A DNA stretch of 64,000 nt from NCBI GenBank assembly GCA_027924645.1, contig BSBN01000187.1:13968001-14032000 (forward strand), read 5' to 3'. The notes beneath the pieces are model-generated. The model was not told the DNA's origin. It did no database searches and was given only the letters and a program-made list of their open reading frames with translations. This stretch comes from Cunninghamia lanceolata (taxonomy: Eukaryota; Streptophyta; Pinopsida; Cupressales; Cupressaceae). The position numbers and the translations under genes were made by a program. Shown here one piece after another: positions 47,980 through 57,627 of this stretch (positions within the stretch are counted from its first letter, which is position 1; every line of letters starts with the position of its first letter).

Positions 47980-48388
47980 GGGGAGAGGACCCAATAGTTG
48001 AGTACCCTAACTTCATGCCTCTCAAAATTGTACATGGCAATTTCGGATCACTCAAAAAGTTTTACTGCAGCTTATTTGGCAAGGCCACATCATCAAATAT
48101 GATGCCACATCAACACACTTTTTGTTGAGGTGTCAAATAGTTTCTTGAAAAAGGGTGGACCAATGGGTGTGCATTAAGTCACATTTTGTTGGTACACTGA
48201 TGTGGCATCACATGATTGGTTTCTTTTTAAATCTAATGAGCACATTTTGTTTAATTATAATTACTTATAGTAACACTACTAACATTAAAGTCACAACTAC
48301 TAGTGCTAAACTTTTAAAAAATTGGGCCTTAAATGCACAAATACTATCACACCTATTGGAACATGCTCAACAATTGGGTCCTCTCCCC
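47980..48388. mobile_element. MITE-like element with 23-bp inverted termini
   Basis: The left end reads GGGGAGAGGACCCAAT then AGTTGAG, and the right end (48366-48388) is its reverse complement with one mismatch. 409 bp long, non-coding; a further inner inverted pair occurs (TGATGCCACATCA near 48099 with TGATGTGGCATCA near 48199). The flanking bases (AAATC left, TATGA right) show no clear target duplication. It probably lies in the 5' LTR of the following Gypsy element. Confidence 0.7.
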
Positions 48389-48438
48389 TATGATATGATA
48401 TTCAGATATGTTGTGTATATACATTGATATGTGTATCT

Positions 48439-48466
48439 TGGCGACTCTACTGGGGATCGAACCCAG
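48439..48466 (+). promoter_or_regulatory. Primer-binding site with extended tRNA-Arg match
   Basis: TGGCGACTCTACTGGGG followed by ATCGAACCCAG is the complement of a tRNA 3' end including its T arm (CTGGGTTCGATCCCCAG...GAGTCGCCA). It fits plant tRNA-Arg as I remember it, with one substitution. The LTR end should therefore be just before 48439. Confidence 0.7.
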
Positions 48467-48621
48467 AATCTCTGGTTTGTATAAGAACCCTGATTTAAAA
48501 GAAATTAATTCCTAGTTATAGGTGGCAACTCCGAACCAATCTCCCAACCGGTAAAGTAAAAATTTGTATGCAAGGGAGAAGATCCCTGCATAACCCTTTG
48601 TTTGAAGAATTACCCATAAAA

Positions 48622-50163
48622 ATGATGTACAGGAAAAAGGGGGCTGTTCAAGCCAATCAAGAAGGTTCTCCCAGCCCTAGAAATAAGGGTAATATTCAAG
48701 ATAGTCCTAGACCTTCAGAGCACTAGGCACCATATTTTTCAAATACAGAAGCTGAGATTTAAGATGCTTATGAAAGGCAACAAGGTGGATTGAGAATGAG
48801 GTCAGAAGTGTTTCAAGAATGCCCTTTCCTAGATACCCCTGATAGGTTTGAAGAAGCTAAATCCCCAAGGGATGATGATGACCAAAATGGAATGGGACAA
48901 TCTTCTTCCATGCCTAGAGATGAAGAATTAGCTAAAGAAATCAAGAACCTAAGAGCTGAATTAGAATATCTGCAGGCAGTGAAGATTAGAGATGACATGA
49001 GACAAAAGGTGCAAGCTCTGAGAATTGCTTAGAATGATTCAGTTCATGCTCTTGACAATATAAATGCACTAAGAAACCAGCACATAAATGAAGTTCATGA
49101 TCAGCATAATGATCAAAGACAGAATGCAAACAATGTTAGGACACCATTACATAATGTGATAAATCAGAATGCAAATAGAAATGCCAATGTTAATCAATTT
49201 GGTAGACAACCTATGCAGCTAGACAGATTCAGACAGCTAGTTTTTGATGGGATTCCTGGTAACCCTAATCCCATTGATAAACATGTGAGGCCACAGGTGC
49301 CAAAGTTTTTAGGAAATAGTATTGTGTTAGGGGAAGACCATTTAAAGGCCTTTCAGAATGTCATGGACAACTTTGAGGTTGAGCATGAGGATGTTTTTAT
49401 GAAATTGTTTATGCAATCCTTAGTTGATGAAGCTAGAGAATGGTATAGAGGTTTGCCTGACCGGAGTGTTTCATCGTGGGAAGACTTCAAGAGGATTTTC
49501 AAAGAACAATATGGTGATAAAACTGATCCAAGTTTTTTCATTAATGAATTCACTGGCATTACCAAGGGATCAAATGAGTAGGTTGCAGATTTCAATGCTA
49601 GATTCACTAAGGCGTTGAACAAATTTCCACATCACCTGAGGCCTAATGAACCAATGTGCATAGTGTTGTACATAAATGCTTTTGATGCTAAAATAGTGTA
49701 TGAGTTAAGAGATAAGGGCCCTGCTAGCCTTAGGGATGCTTTTAGAATTGCAACAAATATTGAAAATAATAGAAAAGCGTCTGGTATGATGAACATAAGA
49801 GATGATGTAAATTTTTTGCAAAATCCAAATAATAAATCTCAAATTACTCAAGGTAGTGCATCTACTTCTGAGGAGAAATTAGATAAATTGACAACTATTG
49901 TCAAGGACCTGAGTTATAGACTAGCTAAAAATGAAAAGGGGGTAGGTCTTGACAGGCAGGTTTACCAAAGGCAAGAAAAAAGACCATCATTGCATGATAT
50001 GCCATATAACACTAATTGGCATAATGGTAAACCCATTCTCCCAAACAGAAACACTTTTCAAAGGGCTCAAAATGTCAAGGAAACTCCTGATCCTTTGAGG
50101 AAGGCTGTTAATATTGTTGATGACACCCCATGGTGCATAATATGTCAAATGCCTCACTCATAG
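48622..50163 (+). pseudogene. Gypsy 1 gag
   Basis: Frame from ATGATG at 48622, 156 bp after the primer site. It has a coiled-coil segment (LAKEIKNLRAELEYLQAVK), then the gag core DHLKAFQNVMDNFEVEHEDV, AREWYRGLPDRSVSSWEDFK and IFKEQYGD, and DARNALRDAF-like ASLRDAFRIATNIE. It ends in a Cys/His knuckle-like motif, TPWCIICQMPHS. The same frame continues with more stops to the protease at 50944. Stops are almost all TAG (48724 onward). Confidence 0.85.
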
Positions 50164-50943
50164 TCATAATGTATGATTCCTCAGTCTTTATATAATAATG
50201 TTGTTGCCTGTGATTAGTGCAATGAGCCACATTGTGTGGAGAATGATAATGTCAATATGTTGTCCATAAATAGGGAGTATCCTTCTCATGATGCTGATGC
50301 AAGCACAAATAATGAGATTTAGGTCTGCTAGCAGTTTTCCTGTGATGAAGATGATGAAGGTAATTATGCTTATGCTCAAAACTCACACATTTTTCTAAAT
50401 AACTTGAGAAGGCCTTCTGATGAAGAGATTAGAGCCCTCATAGCTGCAGTAGTAGCTCAGGTCAAAAGCAGTTATAACCTTAGGGGCAAGGCTCAGGTGA
50501 ACAACTCACGCCAACCATAGAACACTTTTATGAGCCAACCAGTGCATAATCATAAATAGGCTGAACCACAAAAGAAACAATGGAACAATAATAAGAAAGG
50601 TTTTAAGCAAAAAATAGGTCATGATTCTCAAAGACTAGAAAATAGAATTCCCCAGAATGAGGATCAGAGTAAGGATTCTCAGGTCATGAATGACATTCAA
50701 GGGGCCATTAAAATTAAAGCTGGATCATCTTAGGATAAAAATAAAACCATGGATCAAGCTACAACTGTTATACAAAATTATGCTCCTTTTGAGATAACTC
50801 AAGTCCTGTCCCATATAAAGGTCTCTATTCCATTGATGGAGTTGATGAAAGGTGAAGAATTCAGGAATAAAGCATTGTCCCTGATTTCAGGAGTACCTTG
50901 TCAAGCCAAGTAGAATGTTGAGACTCAAGGTAAGAGGCAAGCC

Positions 50944-51399
50944 ATGTGTATTAATGATGTTCCTGAAGTGTATCTGGGGGTGACCATGACAAAGTACCCT
51001 TCACAAGTTGAACCATTTTATGTCTCCCTTGTTATCAATGGAAAAGTGATTAAGAATTGTATGCTTGACTCAGGAGCATCAACAAATATCAAGCCTTTGG
51101 CTATCATGCAGCAAGCTGGGTTAAAGATAGATAGGGCATGTGGAAAATGTTATGCAATGGATGCTAGGGAAGTACTAGTCATTGGAATCATGAAAGATGT
51201 GGATTTTAGACTGGCAGGATATCCAGAAAGGACTTACAAAATGAATATAACAGTTGTTGACATAAAGCCACAGTATGGTATGCTGTTGTCAAGAAGATGG
51301 GCAGCATTGATTGGTGGAAGTATGCAGCTAGATCTATCATATGCCATGATCCCAATGAATGGAAAAGATGTAAATTGGTTAGAGAAGAAAGGTCACTAG
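50944..51399 (+). pseudogene. Gypsy 1 aspartic protease
   Basis: Same frame as gag. FYVSLVINGKVIKNCMLDSGASTNIK holds the active-site D-S-G-A, followed by LVLGDVDF-like VIGIMKDVDFRLAG and YGMLLSRRWAALIGG, the usual conserved C-terminal part of retropepsins of this lineage. It ends at TAG 51397, after which the frame shifts. Confidence 0.85.
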
Positions 51400-51542
51400 A
51401 AACAGTTGAGGATAAAGAGTCAGAAGATCATGTATGTTTTGTGGATACCGACTGTGATAATTTTAGAGTTGTCTCAGATGATCTAGGAGGTGAAGGAAGA
51501 GATATTTGCATTCAAGAGCTTGACTGACAGGGTGTATAGACC

Positions 51543-51998
51543 ATGTATTTTGATGGGGCTTGTTCAAAGGAAGGTTTTGGTGTTGGAGTTATGTTTTTGT
51601 CTCCAACTAGTAAGGTTTTAAAATTCTCTTTCTTGTTTAAGTTTGCCTGTACGAATAATATTGCAGAGTATGAAACTTTGTTACTAGGATTGAATGTAGC
51701 TTTGAAGCATGGGATCAAGATGCTCAAAGTATTTGGGGATTTAGAATTAATTGTTTCCCAAGTTAGAGATAAGTATGCTTCAAAAAATAAGAGGTTAAAA
51801 CAGTATAAACATGTTGTCTGGGATACAATTGAATTGTTTGATGCTTTTTCAATAAACTGGATAGAGAGATCAAAAAATGTCATGGCATATTTTTTAGCTA
51901 ATGTAGTCATAAGGCTAGATGATGTCACTCTGTCTGATGTCACAAATGTTGAAGTTAAACTTAGACCTGTAGTACCAGATAATGTGTGCAGTTGGTAG
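51543..51998 (+). pseudogene. Extra RNase H-like domain before RT (Gypsy 1)
   Basis: Motifs MYFDGACSKEGFGVGVMF, TNNIAEYETLLLGL, LKVFGDLELIVSQVRDKY and WIERSKNVMAYFLAN match the archaeal-type RNase H found in Tat elements (D, E and D present). The fourth acidic position, usually ADxLA, is Tyr here (MAYFLA). It lies between protease and reverse transcriptase, whereas in Gypsy 2 the equivalent domain follows RT and RNase H. A linker (52000-52346) follows in the same frame. Confidence 0.8.
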
Positions 51999-52317
51999 GT
52001 ATTTGATGATGATAAAGATTTGTTAAGATTTTTACACTGCATAGATGAATATGAGAACCAGGAGATGGATTTTTAGAATTTTGTAGAGGTTGTGGATGGA
52101 AAAGAAACTCTTTTGGGGAAAGAGGTAATTCAACTCAAAATAAATAAAATCCCCAGAGGGCTGGTTGCTTTAGAGAGAGTATTTGACAATAGAGACCAGT
52201 TTGTTACAAAGGCATCTCCAACAAATAAGAATGATTTGGAGGAGATAAACTTGGGGACATCTCATGCCCCCCAAAAAGGTCTACATTGGCAAATAGCTCA
52301 AGACACACATCAGGAGT

Positions 52318-53445
52318 ATGTTTATAGCATTATTAAAAAAGTATAAGCATGTTTTTGCATGGTCATATGAGGACCTAAAGGCTTACAGAGAAGACCTATT
52401 TCAACATGAGATCCCTTTGAAGCCTAAAGCTAAGCTATTCAGACAGAAACAAAGACCTATTAACCCAACTTTGGCTCCAAAGATGCAAGAAGAGCTTATG
52501 AAGCTTAGGGAGGCTGGAATAATTATGCCTATCAGACACTCAACTTGGGTGTCCAATCTTGTCCCAGTTAGAATGAAGAATGGTGATATTACACTTTGTG
52601 TGGACTTTAGAAATCTGTATGTATCTTCTTTAAAGGATAATTATCCATTGCTTAACATGGAAGCCATGTTGCAGAAGGTAACTGGTTGTGAGCTTTTATC
52701 CATGATGGATGGATTTTCAGGATACAATCAGGTGAAGGTAAAAAAATCGGAACAATTCAAGACTGCCTTCACCACCCCATGGGGGACCTATGTATATGTG
52801 AGAATGCCATTTGGACTAACAAATGCAAGTCCTACATTTCAGAGGGTTATGGATGTTGCTTTTGCAGGATTGATTGACTCAATCTTGGTTGTTTATCAAA
52901 ATGATTTAACTGCCTATTCAAAAAAGGAGGAGCAACACTGTATGCACTTAGAATATATTTTTATTAGAGCATTGGAATATGGCATTTCACTTAACCCAAA
53001 GAAATGTGCTTTTGAGGTAGTGGAAGGGAAACTATTGGGACACATTGTTTCAAAGGATGGAGTTAGGATCGATCCTGAAAGCATTGCTGCAATTGATAAA
53101 ATTCAAATTCCTAAGACAGTGAAAGGCATTCAGTCCTTCTTTGGGAAAATTAACTTTGTTAGAAGGTTCATTCCCAATTTCGCAAAGACTACAAAGGATA
53201 TCTCTAAAATGTTGAAGAAGGGTGCAACTGTCAAGTGGGAAGGTGAAGCAACTAAGTCATTTCAGAACATCAAAGAAGCTATAAAAATGGCTCCTGTGTT
53301 GAGATCTCTTGATTTTTCTAGGCCACTTCAGTTGTTCTCATTTGCTTCTTTTCACACTATTGCTGCATGTTTATTGGAAAAAATGAGGAAGGTTTTGAGC
53401 AACCTATTGCTTTCTTTAGTAGGTCATTGCAGGCTGCTGAATTGA
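52318..53445 (+). pseudogene. Gypsy 1 reverse transcriptase
   Basis: 375-residue open frame: KYKHVFAWSYEDLKAYREDL, RPINPTLAPKMQEELMKLRE, VDFRNLYV, LLSMMDGFSGYNQVKVKKSE, TTPWGTYVYVRMPFGLTNAS, LLGHIVSKDGVRIDPE. The catalytic box reads VVYQNDLTAYS, so the first Asp of the YxDD motif is Asn (codon AAT), which should abolish polymerisation. The connection to upstream sequence needs a frameshift near 52320. Confidence 0.88.
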
Positions 53446-53723
53446 AATATGATATCATGGAAAAGCAGGCATATGCATTGGTTAGAGTAGTCAAAAGCTT
53501 CAGGCCATACCTAGTAGGCTCTCAGATAGTTGCATATGTGCCCCATGCAACAGTTAAAGATATTTTCACTCAGCAAGAAGTGACTAGAAGAAGATGCAGG
53601 TGGGTAAACAAGTTGCAAGAGTTCAACATTGAGATACAAATCACAAAAATGGTAAGGGGACAAGGTTTGGCTAAAATGATGACACAATCAAATCTAGAGG
53701 CCTGCCAAGTTAATGTAGTGTAG
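53367..53723 (+). pseudogene. Gypsy 1 RNase H
   Basis: After a frameshift relative to RT: EQPIAFFSRSLQAAELKYDI, MEKQAYALVRVVKSFRPYLV, TRRRCRWVNKLQEFNIEIQI. This is the standard Gypsy RNase H following RT. It ends at TAG 53721. Confidence 0.8.
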
Positions 53724-53786
53724 AGTGAGGTTGTAAACATGTCAAAATCTGAATGGTACAAGGACATTGTGTATTATTTGTAGAAT

Positions 53787-54319
53787 TTGAATTCTCCTTC
53801 CCATCTCAGTGATAGTCAAAAAAGGACCTTAAAGCTACATGCTATTAAATACATCATTGCTCAAGGAGAGTTGTATTGGAAAAATCCTGATGGTGTACTA
53901 CTTAGGTGTGTGGATGAGAGTCGAGCTAAACATATCTTAAGTGTTATGCACAAAGGAGTATGTGGTGGACACTATACTACCTAGACAACAGCTCACAAAA
54001 TTCTTGGAGCAGGCTATTGGTGGCCAACTCTTTTCTCAGACACACAAAGGATGGTAAGAAAATGTGATCCCTATCAAAGGTTCTTAGGAAAATTAAAATA
54101 TGAAGGTGCATTACCCCTTAGAACTGTAACTGTGGAGGCTCCATTTCAGCAATGGGGAATTGATTTCATAGGGGAAATCTCAGAAAAGTCAAGTGGAGGA
54201 CATAGTTGGATTTTGGTTGCTACTAATTACTTTACTAAATTGATTGAAGCCATTCCAACTAAGAAAGCTACAAGCAAGGTGGTGATGGATTTCATATTGG
54301 AACTGTATACGTCTAAAAA
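53787..54319 (+). pseudogene. Gypsy 1 integrase, N-terminal half
   Basis: LYWKNPDGVLLRCVDESRA, VMHKGVCGGHYTT (zinc His), GAGYWWPTLFSDTQRMVRKC (zinc Cys; the second Cys of the usual CDxCQ is Tyr), then the catalytic core start QQWGIDFIGEISEKSSGGH and ILVATNYFTKLIEA. The frame ends at ILELYT, where the LTR of Gypsy 2 begins. The remaining D and E lie on the far side of that insertion. Confidence 0.85.
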
Positions 54320-55339
54320 TGACACAAATCATCCTAAATAAATATTCTAAATATTTATTCTATTCTTCTACCAATTAAATAAATATTCCAAATTTATTTA
54401 ATCGATTCACTGTTCCATAATTAAATAAATTTAATTTATTTAATTAAAATTCTTCTAAAATGTCCTACATAATTAAATAATCATAAATTATTTAATTAAT
54501 CCAAATTCCTCTATCCTAAGTTCTAAATTCAAAAATCCACCTCACCTTTACACCTCACCTTTTCCACCTCACCTTGTCCACCTCATTAGGTTGCACATGT
54601 AATTAAATATATTTAATATTTAATTACCTATTTTTCTCTCACCCACATGGCCTATTTCTTCTCAAATCAGGAGTTAGTTAACTAACCAATCAAATTTGTT
54701 AACTAATTAGTCAATTGAGTCAAATCCTCAATCAATTCAGTCAGTTCCACAATTTATTCTTCTAACTGATCAATCAAGTCTGTTAATTGTTCAGTCAATG
54801 GAGTTAAATCTCCAATCAATTTTGTCACATCCCCTCTTTCATGATGGAGTTGGGACACTTGTCACATTTCTACTGGTTGCACATTCCTCAACCATTCTCA
54901 GCCATTGATCTTCATATCTCCTCTCAACCGTTGATTCCCATTCTTCCAAGTCTATAAATGAGGCTTCATCCTTCCATTCTAATCATCCAGGCTTTTGACA
55001 TCGTTACTCTGTAGAAATATCACCAGCGCGCCTTTGGCACCCTTTTGTCATCTACAAGCTTGAGATCACATACTTGCATTGGAGCTCATCTTCATTGCGT
55101 ATCACCACAGCCATTCACCGTCGACTTCCTATAAACTGCTAAAAGATTGCACTCTCTGAGGGCTCACTTCATCTACAAAAGGATGATCTGTGATAGGTGA
55201 ACAACAGAAGTTTAGAAACGGGAAAGGTTTGCTCTGTATTTGTTCATTGCTTCGTTTATTGAATCCTTCTTGTTTCACTATTCTGTTGATGTTTGGGTCT
55301 TGATTAATTCATTTGATTGATCACCATTTTACCCTTACA
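54320..55339 (+). repeat. Gypsy 2 5' LTR
   Basis: 1020 bp by its TG...CA ends and the adjoining primer site. The 5' third is very AT-rich (AATAAATATTC motifs), and a TATA box, TATAAAT at 54953-54959, marks the likely promoter. The partner LTR is not in the window, so the start is inferred from the break in the Gypsy 1 integrase frame. Confidence 0.75.
54953..54959 (+). promoter_or_regulatory. TATA box in Gypsy 2 LTR
   Basis: CTATAAATGAGGC is a good plant TATA context, about 385 bp before the LTR end. Transcription should start about 30 bp downstream. Confidence 0.55.
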
Positions 55340-55343
55340 TTTT

Positions 55344-55361
55344 TGGCGCCCACTGTGGGGC
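55344..55361 (+). promoter_or_regulatory. Gypsy 2 primer-binding site
   Basis: TGGCGCCCACTGTGGGGC lies 4 bp inside the LTR. The TGGCGCC start is typical of plant Gypsy primer sites. I do not assign the tRNA. Confidence 0.7.
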
Positions 55362-55435
55362 CTTTGCCCCTTTATCTTACCATTTCTGAGCTTTTTTGAA
55401 GGTAGGTTCCGTACAGGTTACGTAAAGTCACGCAT

Positions 55436-55720
55436 AGATTACTTCGACGCATCTGTTCATTTCCACGGCACATATAAAGACTGTTGCGGCACTTTTGTTG
55501 TTTCTGCGCATCTGTGTATTTTCGTTGTGCTTTCACGCACTGTTATGGCGCTTTTATTCTTTCTGCGCATCTGTGCATTTGTGTTGCGCTTTTGAAGACT
55601 GTTACTGCGCATTCATTCCTTTTAATGGCGCATGCGTACAATATTGCGGCACATTTATTAATGCTACACTTCTGTTGATCATTTCTGCGCATCTGATCAC
55701 TGAAGCTGCGCATTTGTAAC
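55436..55720 (+). repeat. GCGCAT minisatellite, first cluster
   Basis: Phrases like TTTCTGCGCATCTGTGCATTT and TGCGGCACTTTTG recur roughly every 25-45 bp. The same words recur in the second cluster at 56899-57085 (GCTGCGCATTTACA). Confidence 0.6.
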
Positions 55721-55982
55721 AGGCTGAGGTTTTAGTACTTTTCTAGGGGAAGTTGCTAACGCTAACCTTTTCGCAGGTGTTTGCTGTAGCAGTTTTGCAG
55801 GATAGGTGCAGGTTTAGTTCCATGTAGTTGCATCTAATTAGTTCACATTTTATTTTCTGAGGGAAAGTAAAAATTAATGTTCATTCAAATCTTCATCTAG
55901 TTCTAATTAGGGAGGAAGTAACTGGATTATTTCTTGCTTGCATTGCAAACATGTTCCAAGTTATTGCTATCTAAAGATTAAA

Positions 55983-56235
55983 ATTGAACTCACTACTGCT
56001 TTCTGAAGTTAAAATGAACCATTGCTATATTGTGAGACCTGAATTTCAAAGTTAACAATCTCGTGCTACGCGGTTTAAAAATTGAACTCACTACTACTTT
56101 CTGAAGTTAAAATGAACCATTGCTATATCGTGAGACCTAAATTTTAAAGTTAATAATCTCGTGCTACGTAGTTTAAAAATTGAACTCACTACTGCTTTCT
56201 GGGATTTAAAACTGAACCACTGCTATATTGCTGAA
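55983..56235 (+). repeat. 98-bp tandem repeat, about 2.6 copies
   Basis: Units start ATTGAACTCACTACT at about 55983, 56081 and 56179. Each includes GAACCATTGCTATAT and AATCTCGTGCTACG. They are nearly identical, suggesting recent duplication. Confidence 0.8.
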
Positions 56236-56898
56236 ATCACTTCAAAGTTCTGCTTGAGTAGATTAGCCCATTTAGTTTTTCACTTTTAACTAGGGTGGAT
56301 TAATCAGTGTATTCTGTGCTTGCGAATGACAATAGGCTTATGCTCTCCCCTCTTCTGGGTGATCAGAGTGCCAGACTTGTCATTCTATCTGTTTAACCTT
56401 TAGGAGGGACCTGCCCTTGGATGCACGCTTGTCCAAGTGGGAATGACCCTGAGTGGTAACAGGCTAATGCCAAGCCCTACCAAGCCACTTAAAATAAATT
56501 GTGCTTGAGGTGAAAACTTCCTGCAACAAGTGCTGTTATGTTACACCGACGGCCAACCTCCCCCAAAACCCTCTCAGGCGCAACCCTGTGAGGCTGGGAG
56601 ACTCCATAACGGAGAGTAGCGCCGCCGCACGAGTAACCACTTGAACGGTTGCCCAAATTAAATATCTCTTGTTTTAGTGGCCCAAATACCTTATAATCCA
56701 TTTCTTGCCTAAGATTTTGTGCTTGCTTTTGTCCAAAATAGAGTTAGAAAATTTACAAAAATAATGAAAAACTACAAAATATTCTTTGTGCTTGCTGTGT
56801 TTTCTTGCTATTAAATTCATAATATCAGATCAGGAAGACCTTTTCTAGCCAAAAAATACCAAAAACAGAAGAAAAAACTAAAAATTTTGCAAAAACTT

Positions 56899-57085
56899 CA
56901 GAGCTGCGCATTTACACATTTCTGCTGCGCATTTACAGAGACTTGCTGCGCTTTTGTAACGACTTGCCGCGCATATACCTTTTTTGCTGTGCATGTATGC
57001 ACTGTTGCTGCACATATATAATTCACCAGACCGGCGCATTTACTGCGACTTGCGGCGCATTTGTCTATTTATGCTGCACATCCAT
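56899..57085 (+). repeat. GCGCAT minisatellite, second cluster
   Basis: About seven imperfect units, GCTGCGCATTTACA and variants, spaced 22-30 bp, ending at TTCTGCGCATATGCG. CpG-containing words are unusually dense for this AT-rich window. Confidence 0.65.
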
Positions 57086-57627
57086 TTCTGCGCATATGCG
57101 ACAGTGAGCACTTGCCCTATTTTTGAGGAGATATTTTCACCTGATCAGAGCACCCATTTTAGCCTAGTTTCACTTTCCGAGATTAGAGTCAACCTTGTAG
57201 TCAATCTCCATCCGTTTCACCCAACTCTTTCTCTTTCGTTCATTGTCTCACTCACTTTCTGTCCAAATCACTCTTGTCCCAAAGTCAGCCTATCCCATAT
57301 CGATTCAGCATAAGTCCTTTTTTCATTTCATTAGTGAATTCACGTAAGCCTAGTAGGTCACAGTACCTTTGCTAGTAGTCTTGTTGAACGACTAAGCCCT
57401 ACACAGTAAGACTGGTATCGACTACCCTTGCTAGTGGCTAGAGTCTTGTGTCAACCGTCTTACTTGAAGTCATTGAGCGAGAGAATCCTTTGTCCAAGTC
57501 TTATCCTAGGTATCCCATTCATAATAGTCTCGGTCGGCACCTCGCCAAAATTTCTAATCCTAGTCCACTTCATCCCACCCCACCTTGCATGGTTCTTACT
57601 TGATCCCAGTACAACAAGCAAATTGAA

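Larger units (their letters stand above)
48439..54319 (+). mobile_element. Gypsy element 1, truncated by nested insertion
   Basis: From the primer site (48439) it reads gag, protease, an RNase H-like domain, reverse transcriptase, RNase H and integrase on the plus strand. The integrase is cut at 54319 by the LTR of Gypsy 2, so its 3' half and 3' LTR should lie beyond the window. At least 14 stops occur in gag-protease alone, plus frameshifts near 51390, 52320 and 53390. The extra RNase H before RT and the gag type suggest the Tat branch of plant Ty3/Gypsy. Confidence 0.85.
55362..57627 (+). other. Gypsy 2 long untranslated leader
   Basis: 2.3 kb without a coding frame. It contains two clusters of GCGCAT-bearing repeats (about 55436-55720 and 56899-57085), a 98-bp tandem repeat (about 55983-56235) and a GC-richer island (about 56340-56660). 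Long leaders of this sort are common in large plant Gypsy elements. Confidence 0.7.

Noticed and set aside
48439..48466. A tRNA gene
   Set aside because: Only the complement of a T arm and acceptor 3' end is present; no D arm, anticodon arm or 5' acceptor half can be found nearby.
51512..52042. Minus-strand 176-residue frame
   Set aside because: It is antisense to the extra RNase H domain of Gypsy 1, which has clear family motifs.
55317..55719. Short Cys/Phe-rich plus-strand frames
   Set aside because: They are translations of the GCGCAT repeats in the Gypsy 2 leader, in overlapping frames.
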